Assembly: GCA_934352055.1 (NCBI GenBank)
Contig: CAKRJY010000001.1
Coordinates: forward strand, 186,001 to 250,000
Direction: 5' to 3'
Origin: an uncultured Lachnospiraceae bacterium
GTDB lineage: Bacteria; Bacillota; Clostridia; Lachnospirales; Lachnospiraceae
Length of the DNA: 64,000 nt
Position 1 is the stretch's first letter. Each line of letters begins with the position of its first letter. Under the pieces are notes generated by a model, which saw only the letters and a program-made list of their open reading frames with translations, ran no database searches and was not told the DNA's origin. Position numbers and translations under genes: made by a program. Of this stretch, positions 1 through 9,682 are shown one piece after another.

Positions 1-171
1 ATTCTCGTCAACTGCCACAAAGCAGTTTTCCGGTTCTTTCTCTATATAGTAGCGGCAGAATACATCCTGCAAAGCCTCCACAAAGAGGGAATTGTTTTTC
101 CACTCATCATCTGCTAAGGCGATACAGACCTTCTTTACATCCTCCGCATCTTTTTCTTCAAATTTTCTCAC
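1..171 (-). CDS. GNAT N-acetyltransferase, N-terminal fragment cut by window edge
   Basis: The minus strand stays open from a GTG at 171 to the window edge and encodes 57 residues starting VRKFEEKDAEDVKKVC, with a later segment CRYYIEKEPENCFVAVDEN. This acidic start followed by a beta strand ending FVAVDEN is typical of the first half of GNAT acetyltransferases of Firmicutes; the acetyl-CoA loop would lie beyond the edge. The start is odd. An AGGAG overlaps the stop codon of the GH20 gene and is ideally placed for an ATG at 180, but that ATG is followed in frame by TAT and then a TAG stop, and the GTG comes directly after it. The gene is either started at GTG with a long 14-base spacing or disrupted near its start. 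It is probably co-transcribed with the GH20 gene. Confidence 0.6.
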   Translation of the reverse strand, partial: MRKFEEKDAEDVKKVCIALADDEWKNNSLFVEALQDVFCRYYIEKEPENCFVAVDEN

Positions 172-188
172 CTAATACATAGCCACTC

Positions 189-1733
189 CTAACTCTTCAT
201 CATCTTCTCCGTAAAGGTCTTGGTAAATTCCTCCGAAACGGCTGCCGCCTCCACGGTAGAAGCCTTTACTTCCGGTGACATGCCGGTCATCATCTTCTTG
301 GCATAGCCCATCTTTTCCGCAGTCTTTTTGAGTCCCTTTGGATCTCCACTGCCCCAGGATACCTTGGCAAAATGCTTTTTGAAATAATCCAGACGTTCTT
401 CATAGTCTCCGTATGCTGCCTCTGTCGTATCCTTTTCTCCTGCCCAGGCATGCTCTGCCATAGCATAAAGTCTTGGGAATACCCGTTCCTCTAAGGCTTG
501 CGGTGTCTCGATATATTCGGACCAGGTGCAGGCTTCATAGCCGATCATGGCAGGATGACCTGCATAGTCCTTACCATCGATCAGCGGACGACAGGTATAA
601 CTGCGCTTCATCGGAGACATGGCAGCCGGATAGTCATAGTAAAGATCAAACATATCCGAATAGATAAAATGTCCGCCCTTTTCTATAAAATCCGGCAACT
701 GCTTTTTGTGCTCCAAGGACCAGTACTGCACGATCTCCTGTCCCTCTAAAAAGTCAACCGCCTCCAAAGAATCATTCCAGCAGATGACCTTTTTCTGATA
801 GTTTTCTTCCAGATACTTTGCGATCTGCCTGGCAAAATAGCCCTGCAAAGCCACCTCGTCTGCAAGTCCCTTTTCCTCTATCCGTTTCTGGCAGTCCGGG
901 CACTTTTTCCACTCACCCTTTGGTGCCTCATCACCGCCAATATGGATATAGGATCCCGGAAAGAGGGGTACAATCTCATCCAATACATCCTTTACAAAGG
1001 TAAAGGTCGCATCCTTTCCCGGACATAAGATAATGGGATAGATCCCGCCACAGGTCGCCAGTTTGACCGGCTGCCCGGAACAACTGAGGAAAGGATAGGC
1101 TGCCGTCATGGCTCTGGTATGTCCCGGCATATCGATCTCCGGGATCACCGTAATGCCGCGTTTCTTTGCAAAATCCACGACCTCCTTGATCTGGTCTTTG
1201 CTATAAAAGGCATCCCCGCACTGTCTGGTCAGTTCCGGATACTTATCAATGGCAATACGCCAGCCCTGGTCGTCCGCCAGATGCCAGTGCAGATAATTGA
1301 TCTTAACCAGGGACATTTCCTCGATCACCTTCTTCATGGCTGCGGCATCAAAAAAGTGACGTGCCACATCCACATGCAGACCACGATAAGCATAGGCAGG
1401 TGCATCCGTGACCTGACCGTAAGGCACCTGACGCTTGCCGTCCATCATCTGATAAAGGGTCGTCAGACCATAGATGATCCCATCTTCATCGGATGCCTTG
1501 ACTGTGATCTCATCTTCCTTGACTGACAAGACATAGGCTCCCTCTGCCAGACCTTCCACCCGCTCCAGAGATAGTCTTTGCTCGGCATTCTCTGCAATCT
1601 TGGTCTTTGTCCGCTGGCAAAAGGCCTCTATGGTCTCACCGGAAAAATCTCCATAAGAGACCGCAAGAGAATCTGCCAAGGTCAGACTGCCCTCTTGTCC
1701 TATATATTCTTTCACTTTTGGAATGATCTTCAT
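189..1733 (-). CDS. beta-N-acetylhexosaminidase, GH20
   Basis: A 514-residue enzyme that should release terminal beta-linked GlcNAc or GalNAc by substrate-assisted catalysis. An N-terminal GH20b-like domain (about residues 1-110) precedes the barrel. HWHLADDQGW is at about 149-158, PEIDMPGH at about 198-205, and the catalytic Asp-Glu pair lies in HIGGDE at 264-269. There is no signal peptide, so it acts in the cytoplasm on imported oligosaccharides. The ATG at 1733 follows a GAGGAG site. The gene is the last glycosidase of the minus-strand set GPH symporter-GH2-GH43-GH20, and its stop codon overlaps the ribosome site of the GNAT gene downstream. The exact linkage cannot be told from sequence. 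Confidence 0.93.
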   Translation of the reverse strand: MKIIPKVKEYIGQEGSLTLADSLAVSYGDFSGETIEAFCQRTKTKIAENAEQRLSLERVEGLAEGAYVLSVKEDEITVKASDEDGIIYGLTTLYQMMDGKRQVPYGQVTDAPAYAYRGLHVDVARHFFDAAAMKKVIEEMSLVKINYLHWHLADDQGWRIAIDKYPELTRQCGDAFYSKDQIKEVVDFAKKRGITVIPEIDMPGHTRAMTAAYPFLSCSGQPVKLATCGGIYPIILCPGKDATFTFVKDVLDEIVPLFPGSYIHIGGDEAPKGEWKKCPDCQKRIEEKGLADEVALQGYFARQIAKYLEENYQKKVICWNDSLEAVDFLEGQEIVQYWSLEHKKQLPDFIEKGGHFIYSDMFDLYYDYPAAMSPMKRSYTCRPLIDGKDYAGHPAMIGYEACTWSEYIETPQALEERVFPRLYAMAEHAWAGEKDTTEAAYGDYEERLDYFKKHFAKVSWGSGDPKGLKKTAEKMGYAKKMMTGMSPEVKASTVEAAAVSEEFTKTFTEKMMKS

Positions 1734-1824
1734 ATCGTCACGCTCCTCATTTTCTTCCAGTATATTCCCTGCGTCATTTTCGTACTTTAAATATTTTATG
1801 GTTTGTTACAAAATTCTACTTTTC

Positions 1825-3336
1825 TTATCCCCTGTGCAAGGAAATTTCCAGAAGATCAAGAGGACTTTGTCCCTCATAAACCAGATACATGCCTCCGACA
1901 GCCTTTGGCATCTTTATGTGTGCCTTATTCTCATGCCAATCTTCGCCGGAAGTGACCTGTATCTGTCCTAAATTCTTTCCATGTTCCTCTTCCCGCACAA
2001 AAATCCTGCCTTCTCCACCACGTGTAGAAAGGCTGATTTCGATTTCCGCCTGATCAGATCCATAGTTAAAATAACGATAGCCGATCACGGTCTGATCCAC
2101 AACATCCGCAATATAACGGGTCTCTCCCTCGTTTGTGATATAGGGAATACCGCTGTATTGCTGCCGCTGATCAATATGCGGCATGCTACCCTTATAGAGT
2201 ACACAGGCAATCACTGCCGGATATGTTCCCTCTGCCACCAAAGGTCCACCGTTGAGACCACAACTGGTCATAGGCACTTGGGCGATGGAACCATCTGCTG
2301 CAACCCGGATAGGCTCCGCACAGCCCTGCCGACTAAAACAGGTCTTGTGTGTCTGCCGATGATAAAAGATGTACCATTGATCCTTAATGCAAACCAGCCC
2401 CCCATGATTATTTCCAGTCATGGCCGCCCGTTCTTCCGGCTTTCGCCCCTGATAACCGATATCTCCATTCGACACGATCACACCTCGATAAGAAAAATCT
2501 CGATCCGGATATTTACTGGTCGCATAGCATAACTCGTGATTCACCTCAGATGAATACACAAAATAGTATGTGTCGCCTATTTTTCGGATAGAACTTGCTT
2601 CAAAAAAAGCATGTCCTTCATAAGGTCCCCCCAATGCGTCCACCTGCCCCGGCACAATGCGTTTCGGTTCACTCATAACCGTCAACATGTCGTCCGCCAA
2701 GGTCACCGTAAATGCCCCCTGAATACCTTCCGGCTCTGCCTTGATCTGTGCCTTGGTCTTATCAAACATCTTCTGTTCGACAACAGACATCATCTTGCGC
2801 ATGAGTGCCTGCTTGACCTTGCTGCCTGTCACCAACTGGGGGGCTGCCAGTGCCCATCCATAGTACAGACGAATCGTACCATTGTCGTTGATCACGCCGG
2901 GGTCAAAGGTGATGTTTCTCCAATAAGGACTCCCATCTGCATTTTGCACACATCCATGATAAGTAAAAGGTCCATCCGGTGCATCACTGACAGCCACATG
3001 GATTGGACCGGTAAAAGCACCTCCTGCCAGTGCATAGTATAGATAATATCTGCCGTCATTTCCCTGTACCACGTCTGGCGCATACATATCCTTATACCTG
3101 CCATTTTCGTCCTGATCCGGATCCAACGTCTTGTCATAACTGATGCCCTTGCAAGACCAATCCGAAAGATCATCTACCGGAGCAGACCAGACTTCATAAT
3201 CTAACATACAAAAACGCTGACCTGCCTCCTTATCATGGGATCCATATACATAAACGCGGTCGCCAAAAACGTGTGGCTCTCCATCCGGTATATAGACTGA
3301 CAAAGGTAAATATGGGTTAAATGCTTGTTGTTTCAT
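1825..3336 (-). CDS. GH43-type five-bladed propeller glycosidase with C-terminal CBM6-like domain
   Basis: A 503-residue protein of the family that includes arabinosidases, xylosidases and exo-galactanases. The N-terminal segment NPYLPLSVYIPDGEPHVFGDRVYVYGSHD is the first propeller blade, and later blades carry DMYAPDVV, FDPGVI and EASSIRKIGDTYYFVYSSE, the last probably holding the general acid Glu. The final 130 residues (from about 375) look like a beta-sandwich carbohydrate-binding module of CBM6 type. The open frame begins six codons earlier at 3354, but the AGGAGGAAACAAA site lies between the two ATGs, so the start at 3336 (MKQQAFNP) is the real one. No signal peptide is present. It lies 85 bases downstream of the GH2 gene. 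Substrate is not fixed. Confidence 0.88.
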   Translation of the reverse strand: MKQQAFNPYLPLSVYIPDGEPHVFGDRVYVYGSHDKEAGQRFCMLDYEVWSAPVDDLSDWSCKGISYDKTLDPDQDENGRYKDMYAPDVVQGNDGRYYLYYALAGGAFTGPIHVAVSDAPDGPFTYHGCVQNADGSPYWRNITFDPGVINDNGTIRLYYGWALAAPQLVTGSKVKQALMRKMMSVVEQKMFDKTKAQIKAEPEGIQGAFTVTLADDMLTVMSEPKRIVPGQVDALGGPYEGHAFFEASSIRKIGDTYYFVYSSEVNHELCYATSKYPDRDFSYRGVIVSNGDIGYQGRKPEERAAMTGNNHGGLVCIKDQWYIFYHRQTHKTCFSRQGCAEPIRVAADGSIAQVPMTSCGLNGGPLVAEGTYPAVIACVLYKGSMPHIDQRQQYSGIPYITNEGETRYIADVVDQTVIGYRYFNYGSDQAEIEISLSTRGGEGRIFVREEEHGKNLGQIQVTSGEDWHENKAHIKMPKAVGGMYLVYEGQSPLDLLEISLHRG

Positions 3337-3421
3337 TTTGTTTCCTCCTGACATTTTTTACTATTGTATCGCAACCGCACCACACAGCATTATCACTTTT
3401 TTTCTATTATTGACAGTTTTT

Positions 3422-5836
3422 TTATATGATTGTATACGTGACTTTTTCTAAGCCCTCACCATAGATGGATATCTGAGCCTGTTTACTCTCTTTTGATAAA
3501 GCAAGTACCGCCTGCGCCCGTCCGAAGTATGTATGATATTTTCCGGTCAGATAATCGTCTTCTGTCTTAGGATTAGCACTGCCAAAAGCAAGAAGTTCTG
3601 CACCTTCCACCGATACCTCCAGCAAACGGTCTGCATTACATTCAATCTCTCCATTCTCTCCGACCAGTAACAGATCCAGATATACGATGCGCTCCTCCTC
3701 GCAGGCTGAAATCATGATCTCTTTCTCTGATGTCAGGAAGTCTTTTTCCTGCGTGACTTTAAGACCGGTCTGTCCTGTCGCTGATGTCAAATGACTCTCT
3801 CCCACGGCATTTCCATGGACATCATATGCCACTGCCCGGATCACACCACTCTCATAAGCCACCTCATACGAAGCCTGAAAATCTTCTAAGATCTTTCTTC
3901 CCAGACTTTTCTCATTTATGAATACTTCCACTTCTGCTGCCGCAGAATAGATTTCTACCGTGACCATTGCGCCATCACATCCCTGATAAGACCAGTGTGG
4001 TCTGGCATTGGTGCCGCGCCATACAGCACGGGCTAATTCCCTGCCGCCATGATTGGCAGGCGTTACTCCGATGTATGGTTGCATCTGCTTGGTAAAGACA
4101 ACTTTGGCAAGTCCTGCCTCTGCCGTATCATTGCCTAAGATATCAATTGCCCCTGCATCCGCCAGTTTCCACGGATAGGACTTTTCAAAAGAAAAATCCT
4201 CAGGGTCATAGGAATAGCCACCGATACCGGCTTCTCCCAGATAGTCCCATGCCGTCCACATAAAATCACCAACTACATGCGGATATTTCTCCACGATCTG
4301 CCATGTTTTTCCCAATTCCTGACAGTAGGTTTCGGTTCCAAGCACCAGACGTTCCGGGTATTTTCTGCCATCTCTTTCATAGCGGTTGACACCATAGTTG
4401 TAGCCGGCGATATCCAAAGTATCCATGACTTTTTTTGATGCCATATCGCCCAAAAGTCCTTGGTTGACGCGGTTCATTCCGGTTCCTGCCTGCTGTATCA
4501 TCTGGTTATATTTATCACTGTTCATTGGCTTATTTTCTTTTGGCTGATCCTCGGTTTCCTCGTCTTTTTTATTTCCTCCTGCAAACATTGCAATAGGATC
4601 GAAAGGAAGTTTAGCCATCAGAAGCAGTGTCACATTGATACCTGCAGTTACCGGTCTCGTAGCATCCAGCCTTTTCACGGTCTCCACCAACTTCTTTTCC
4701 ATGGCAAGTCCCTGTTTCTTGGCAGGCTCTGTCACTTCGTTTCCAATAGAATACATGATAACGGACGGATGATTATAATCCTTGTCCACCATCTGCTGTA
4801 AGTCTGTCTCATAACGTTCTGAAAATCCTACACTACAATCATAAGGATTCTTCGCCTGATACCAGGTATCCCATGCCTCATCCAAGACATACATTCCCAA
4901 TGCATCGCATGCCTCAAGCGTCGCACGGCTGATCGGGTTGTGGGCAGAGCGGATGGCATTATAGCCAAATTCTTTCAAACGGGCAATCCGCCTCCATTCT
5001 GCCTGCGCATAAGACCTTGCCCCCAGTATGCCATTGTCGTGATGGATGCAACCACCTTTTAATAGCGTTCTCTCTCCATTTACCAGAAATCCCTTTTTTG
5101 CATCCCATTCCAGTTTGCGGATACCGAAAGGCTCCCATACTTCATCCAACAGTTTTTCTCCATCCAGTAATTGCACATGGCAGCGATATAAATGTGGATG
5201 TTCAGCGTTCCATAATTTTGCATTCGGGATTTTTAGTGTGCTGTGTGTGCCCTCTGCGGACACAAGCAGATTGTCCCCATCATAAATATCCACCAAAATT
5301 TTTTCGCCAGATTTTTCGCCATCTGCTGTTACATCCACGGCAATCTCAGCCGGATCATAGGACTCCGTCGTAATACGAACACCATATGGTGCAATATGCC
5401 CCTTTGCTCCAACCATGAGCCAGACAGGTCGATAGATGCCTGCCCCCGCATACCATCGGCTGTTTGGGTGCTTGGTATCATCCACTTCCACCCGTATCTC
5501 ATTTTCCTCGCCGGCGCAAAAATCAGTAAGTTCTACCAGAAAGGTCGAATATCCGTACTGACATCCTCCCACTTTCCTGTCGTTTAAATACACGCTTGCA
5601 TTCGGATAAACGCCTTCAAATTCCAAATAGAGTCTCTTATCTTTCCACTCTGCCGGTATATCCACCTGCTTTGTGTAGGTATAATATCCGCTTTTATAAA
5701 ATGCACCACTCCTGCCGGATGCCGCCTTAGGCTCTCTCCCTGCCTCCTGCATAGCGTCATGGGGCAGGTTAATCTGTTTTCTTCGTCCATCCCGGTTTTC
5801 AAAAAACCAGCCTTCCATAAATTGCGTACGTTTCAT
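3422..5836 (-). CDS. GH2 beta-galactosidase-like glycosidase
   Basis: An 804-residue GH2 enzyme. A sugar-binding jelly roll (about 1-145, with RWYAGAGIYRPVWL near 127-140) is followed by an immunoglobulin-like domain and a barrel from about 245. The acid/base is E367 in SIGNEVTE and the likely nucleophile is E502 in LGTETY; DFMWTAWDYLGEAG forms the end of the barrel. The C-terminal part carries further Ig-like domains of the kind seen in the longer GH2 proteins. A charged, probably floppy insert rich in K, E and D lies at about 420-440 inside the barrel. No signal peptide. It starts 15 bases downstream of the GPH symporter gene, so the two should be one transcript. Beta-galactosidase is the most likely activity; beta-glucuronidase is less likely because the NxKG motif of that group was not seen. 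Confidence 0.88.
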   Translation of the reverse strand: MKRTQFMEGWFFENRDGRRKQINLPHDAMQEAGREPKAASGRSGAFYKSGYYTYTKQVDIPAEWKDKRLYLEFEGVYPNASVYLNDRKVGGCQYGYSTFLVELTDFCAGEENEIRVEVDDTKHPNSRWYAGAGIYRPVWLMVGAKGHIAPYGVRITTESYDPAEIAVDVTADGEKSGEKILVDIYDGDNLLVSAEGTHSTLKIPNAKLWNAEHPHLYRCHVQLLDGEKLLDEVWEPFGIRKLEWDAKKGFLVNGERTLLKGGCIHHDNGILGARSYAQAEWRRIARLKEFGYNAIRSAHNPISRATLEACDALGMYVLDEAWDTWYQAKNPYDCSVGFSERYETDLQQMVDKDYNHPSVIMYSIGNEVTEPAKKQGLAMEKKLVETVKRLDATRPVTAGINVTLLLMAKLPFDPIAMFAGGNKKDEETEDQPKENKPMNSDKYNQMIQQAGTGMNRVNQGLLGDMASKKVMDTLDIAGYNYGVNRYERDGRKYPERLVLGTETYCQELGKTWQIVEKYPHVVGDFMWTAWDYLGEAGIGGYSYDPEDFSFEKSYPWKLADAGAIDILGNDTAEAGLAKVVFTKQMQPYIGVTPANHGGRELARAVWRGTNARPHWSYQGCDGAMVTVEIYSAAAEVEVFINEKSLGRKILEDFQASYEVAYESGVIRAVAYDVHGNAVGESHLTSATGQTGLKVTQEKDFLTSEKEIMISACEEERIVYLDLLLVGENGEIECNADRLLEVSVEGAELLAFGSANPKTEDDYLTGKYHTYFGRAQAVLALSKESKQAQISIYGEGLEKVTYTII

Positions 5837-5851
5837 GTCTCGTGTCTCCTT

Positions 5852-7321
5852 CTACTTCTGCTCACTCTTGTGTCTTGCCTCCAGTTCCTCATGGATCTGC
5901 GGTAACTTCTTTTCCAGATTCAGGAAAAAGAAGAGAATGGTACAAATAATGGCTCCAATTGCCGGAAGTCCAAATGTGCCAAATGTCAGGAAATCCTTAA
6001 CCGCCTGCGACTGTTCTACAAAACTGCCGTCTGCCGCCGGAGCAACATAACCGGTCAGAGAAAGTCCCAAGTTTAAGATTCCAAGACCAATGCCCGCGGA
6101 CACCGTCAAAAAGATACTATATATGGAAGATGAAAAACCATCACAACGATAACCGCATTTCCACTCCACATGATCGAGTGCATCTGCGATCAGGGAGAGT
6201 ACCACATAGGTAAACGGAAGCATACCGATAGAGCGGATGGTAAGGGCGATCAACGCCATCGTCAAATTTGTTGCATTCAGCACACCAAAAATACCGCCAA
6301 GAGCCGCAATCACGCCACCCACAATAAATACTTTTTGTTTACCCAACTTCTTTACCAGTGGCCACATGAAGAGGATGCCAGGTCCAAGCATAGCCTGTCC
6401 GATGATATTTAATAGCGTCAAGGTAATGCCATCGTTATAAGTTCCTACTACCCAGTTTGCATAATAAAGCATACTGTTGACACCCACAGCTGTCGTACAG
6501 ACTAATTGTATCAAGACTATGAGCATGGTAAGGATCCAGTATTTACTGGAAAGGCACCCCTTGATCTGGTCTCTTAAAGAGATTCCCTGACTTTTCTTTT
6601 GCTCGTCGTTCTCCACCTCTTCCGTCACACGCTCCTTGGTGAAATAAAATTGGATCGTCGTTCCAACGATAGCAAAAAGCGAAACTACGGTCATCACGGT
6701 AACCCAGCGGTTCTGATCTACCCCCATGTACGGCAGGATAAAGGATGGAAATACCACAGCCAGAATAGCCCCCGGCACCATATTGATTCCCATAGACTGT
6801 GCCATAGCAAGGGTGTCACGTTTCTTGTTATCCCTTGTAGAAAGTGGCACGGTAATGACATTGCTCAAGTTGTACATGGTATAAGATATGCTAAAGAATA
6901 GATTGTAACTAAAGACAACCCAAATTGCCTGAACAACCATAGTTGTGTGCGGCACCGCAAAAAGCAGGATGGTCGCAATGAACATAAGCGGACCGGAAAC
7001 CAGGATCCAAGGTCTTGCTTTTCCCTGTCTGCTCTTTGTGTTATCTACAATCTGCCCCATAATAATATTGGTGATGGCATCAATGATCTTGGAAATCACC
7101 GGCATCAGGGTCAGAAATGCTCCTGCTGCCAAGGCATTCAAGTGCAATACATCAGTATAGAAACTATTCAGATAACTGCCTCCAACGGCACCATTTACCG
7201 TTGCCACCAGAGCAGGACCTAAGAAATATCCAATCCACCTTTCCTTGTTTTTGATCTCATCGGTTTTGATACGCGTATCAAAAACCGGCTTTGACATAGC
7301 CTTAAATTCAAATATTCTCAT
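5852..7321 (-). CDS. GPH-family glycoside:cation symporter (MelB-like MFS transporter)
   Basis: A membrane protein of about 489 residues with roughly twelve hydrophobic segments. The start KNKERWIGYFLGPALVA and the motif IDAITNIIMGQIVDNTKSRQGKARPWIL (the GPH D-x3-D cation and loop signature) are typical of the family that carries galactosides, xylosides or glucuronides with Na+ or H+. The open frame runs 20 codons further up, but AAAGGGGAAACAA precedes the ATG at 7321 (MRIFEFKAMSK), which is the better start. It is the first gene of the set symporter-GH2-GH43-GH20 and diverges from an AraC gene at 7474. It probably imports the oligosaccharides these enzymes trim. Which sugar it carries is not visible. 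Confidence 0.92.
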   Translation of the reverse strand: MRIFEFKAMSKPVFDTRIKTDEIKNKERWIGYFLGPALVATVNGAVGGSYLNSFYTDVLHLNALAAGAFLTLMPVISKIIDAITNIIMGQIVDNTKSRQGKARPWILVSGPLMFIATILLFAVPHTTMVVQAIWVVFSYNLFFSISYTMYNLSNVITVPLSTRDNKKRDTLAMAQSMGINMVPGAILAVVFPSFILPYMGVDQNRWVTVMTVVSLFAIVGTTIQFYFTKERVTEEVENDEQKKSQGISLRDQIKGCLSSKYWILTMLIVLIQLVCTTAVGVNSMLYYANWVVGTYNDGITLTLLNIIGQAMLGPGILFMWPLVKKLGKQKVFIVGGVIAALGGIFGVLNATNLTMALIALTIRSIGMLPFTYVVLSLIADALDHVEWKCGYRCDGFSSSIYSIFLTVSAGIGLGILNLGLSLTGYVAPAADGSFVEQSQAVKDFLTFGTFGLPAIGAIICTILFFFLNLEKKLPQIHEELEARHKSEQK

Positions 7322-7473
7322 TTGTTTCCCCTTTCTTTGCATCCTTCGTTGATGCATCTTGCCTTTTTTACTTGTCTCCATTATAATTCTTCTTGATATT
7401 GATATAAAACATCTTATTTAGGGTATAAATATGATTTTTCCAACATATCCACGACTATACAAGGAGAGCACAT

Positions 7474-8586
7474 ATGTATCTTTTATCCGATCAATATGAC
7501 ATGCAGCATTTTTTTCAAGCCTTTGGTCTTACCCCTGAGGAAATTGCAGATCTCTCTGACAAGGAGTTTGAACTTCTTTCCCATAAATATTCCTTAAAAG
7601 AGTTTTTCCGTACCGACTATAATGAGGTCTTACCCATTGCCCTCATGAATTACACCTACCGGCGCGACGATCCAAGCGCGCCTCTTGTTGCATCCCACCG
7701 CAAGCCTGACTCTTTCATTTATTTTTCGCAAAATAGACGCGAAGCAGATCTGTTCATCAACCATATCCAGATGCACCGTCACAACTTTTATGAACTGCTC
7801 TATGTGATCGACGGCTCCATCTATCAGAATATCGAGAATACCAGACATGTCTATACTGCCGGTGCCTGTTGTCTTATGAATAAAAATGTCCATCACAGAG
7901 AGGAATTTGATGAATACCACCGCATTGTATTTTTGGATTTTTCGGATGAGATCATCCAATATATCCTAGCCTGCCCTATGATCTTTCCCCAGATCCCACA
8001 TCCCATCTTAGAACGCATCCGGCAGTTTTTTCATCAGGATATGGCAACTGATAATCGATCCATCAAGACTTTTTTGGACTTTATCCCCCGCCAGAACCAC
8101 TCCAGACGAGACAAGATCTATCAGTGTCTCGAGTCTATAGGAAATGCCATGCAGGAAAAAACGGACACTTCTTCCATGGTCTTGTGCCAGTTAGTCTTGG
8201 AATTGCTCTGCTATCTTTTTAATGATGAGAATTTTGTCACCACCCCGATCAGTATGGGTACAGAAGCACAAAGAGAATTTTTTAACGAATTAAATACTTT
8301 CATTGAAAATAAAAATGGCTGCACATCCCGCAGCGAACTGGAAGATGTCTTTCATTATTCCGGAGACTATATTTACCGCATCATCGGGAAATACACCGGG
8401 CAATCCATTTCATCTTATTGCACGCAGGTTCGCTTAAAATGCGCAAGCCAATTATTACTTGGCACAGACCTGACCATCCAGCAGATCTGTACCAAGTTAC
8501 ATTTTAATAATACGACGCAGTTTTATGAGCAGTTCAAAAAAAGTTATGGGGTTACACCAAGAAAGTACCGGATGGAGCGCCGCTAA
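7474..8586 (+). CDS. AraC-family transcriptional regulator
   Basis: A 370-residue regulator. An N-terminal cupin-like sensing domain (HRHNFYELLYVIDGSIYQNIEN, about 98-120) is followed by a C-terminal double helix-turn-helix (about 265-370) ending TLHFNNTTQFYEQFKKSYGVTPRKYR, the AraC signature. The ATG at 7474 follows AAGGAGAGCACAT. It diverges from the GPH symporter-GH2-GH43-GH20 set and is the likely activator of it. Its last codon overlaps the end of the convergent AraC gene by four bases (CTAA at 8583-8586). The effector sugar is unknown. Confidence 0.92.
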   Translation: MYLLSDQYDMQHFFQAFGLTPEEIADLSDKEFELLSHKYSLKEFFRTDYNEVLPIALMNYTYRRDDPSAPLVASHRKPDSFIYFSQNRREADLFINHIQMHRHNFYELLYVIDGSIYQNIENTRHVYTAGACCLMNKNVHHREEFDEYHRIVFLDFSDEIIQYILACPMIFPQIPHPILERIRQFFHQDMATDNRSIKTFLDFIPRQNHSRRDKIYQCLESIGNAMQEKTDTSSMVLCQLVLELLCYLFNDENFVTTPISMGTEAQREFFNELNTFIENKNGCTSRSELEDVFHYSGDYIYRIIGKYTGQSISSYCTQVRLKCASQLLLGTDLTIQQICTKLHFNNTTQFYEQFKKSYGVTPRKYRMERR

Positions 8587-9518
8587 AACCCTTCTAAAAC
8601 CTCCACGCCATAACCAGTCTCCCAGAAGTTCTGGAATTGGTTTAATTTCATAATATCCGGCTGGTGTAAAAGATAGGGCGTTGTAATGATGGGGTGGTCT
8701 CTCTGGTATTCCTTGGGCGATACACCCAATTTCTGCTTAAAGACGCGGTAAAAATTGCTCAGCCCCGAAAAACCACAGGCAAAGGCGATCTCTGTGACCG
8801 ACTGCTTTTGGTTCTGTAGCATCCGGCACGCCGCGCTGATCCGCAGGGTCGTGATATATTCATTCAGATGCACGCCCATTTCCTTATAAAAGAGACGGTA
8901 GATGGTCGACTGGCTGACATGAAAGTGGTCTGCCAGGACCGCCGCCCCCAATTCCTCCGCCATGTGCTCGTGGATATAGCGGACACATCCACTGATCAGG
9001 GTCTCGTGCCTGCTCTTTTTGACATCTGTCTTTTTCTTGTACTTGGCTAAAATGGCAAGCAACTGATACTGGTAGGACAGATTTTGCAGGCTCTCTCTTT
9101 CCTCAAAGAGCAGATTGCCCGTCACCAAGGAAGATGCCAGTGCGCAGAGGATATGCCCGATTGCTTCTCTATCCTCCGGGCAGACGCTTTTATCCTCCTG
9201 CGTCGAGTTACAGTAGATCCAGTGATCATCCATAGCCTGTAGGGCATCCTTTCGGATAGAACAAACCACTTGCAGGCAGCCTTCTTCCTCGGCACAGGTT
9301 ATATGCGACTGTTCGCTGTTGATCGTCACAAAATCCCCCGGTGCCAGGACATAGTCCTCATCTTCTATGGTCACCCGCACCTGACCTAAGATACATAAGA
9401 TCATCTCGATATGTTCATGCCAATGCCTTCCGTTGTAAATGACATTGCCGGCAAAGGCAGTCACCGGCGTGCGCCAGAGGTCTGCCATCTGATTGACTTC
9501 AAAATATCCTTTGTCCAT
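8583..9518 (-). CDS. AraC-family transcriptional regulator
   Basis: A 311-residue regulator with a cupin domain (WHEHIEMILCILGQVRVTIEDEDYVLAPGDFVTINSEQSH, about 33-72) and a C-terminal AraC DNA-binding domain (about 175-275) ending FACGFSGLSNFYRVFKQKLGVSPKEYQ. About 35 residues follow the DNA-binding domain, slightly longer than usual. AGAGGGGACAGGC precedes the ATG at 9518. It diverges from the GH30 gene at 9683 across 164 bases and probably controls it. The two AraC genes of this locus are not close copies of each other and so likely sense different sugars. Confidence 0.91.
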   Translation of the reverse strand: MDKGYFEVNQMADLWRTPVTAFAGNVIYNGRHWHEHIEMILCILGQVRVTIEDEDYVLAPGDFVTINSEQSHITCAEEEGCLQVVCSIRKDALQAMDDHWIYCNSTQEDKSVCPEDREAIGHILCALASSLVTGNLLFEERESLQNLSYQYQLLAILAKYKKKTDVKKSRHETLISGCVRYIHEHMAEELGAAVLADHFHVSQSTIYRLFYKEMGVHLNEYITTLRISAACRMLQNQKQSVTEIAFACGFSGLSNFYRVFKQKLGVSPKEYQRDHPIITTPYLLHQPDIMKLNQFQNFWETGYGVEVLEGF

Positions 9519-9682
9519 GCCTGTCCCCTCTCTTTAGTAGGATTTTACATATTATTTTCCATATTTTCAATGCGTTTGACAGAATATTGGAATATTTTGC
9601 GCCAATCCTGCAAGTTTTTTCTTCCTATATTTCATAGGATAAGATCAACAAACAGTTTTCTGATCGGAAAGGAGATTTTTTC

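Noticed and set aside
1119..1526. Plus-strand 135-residue open frame
   Set aside because: It is a shadow of the GH20 gene, with no ribosome site and no plausible protein pattern. Similar antisense frames in other enzymes were left out for the same reason.
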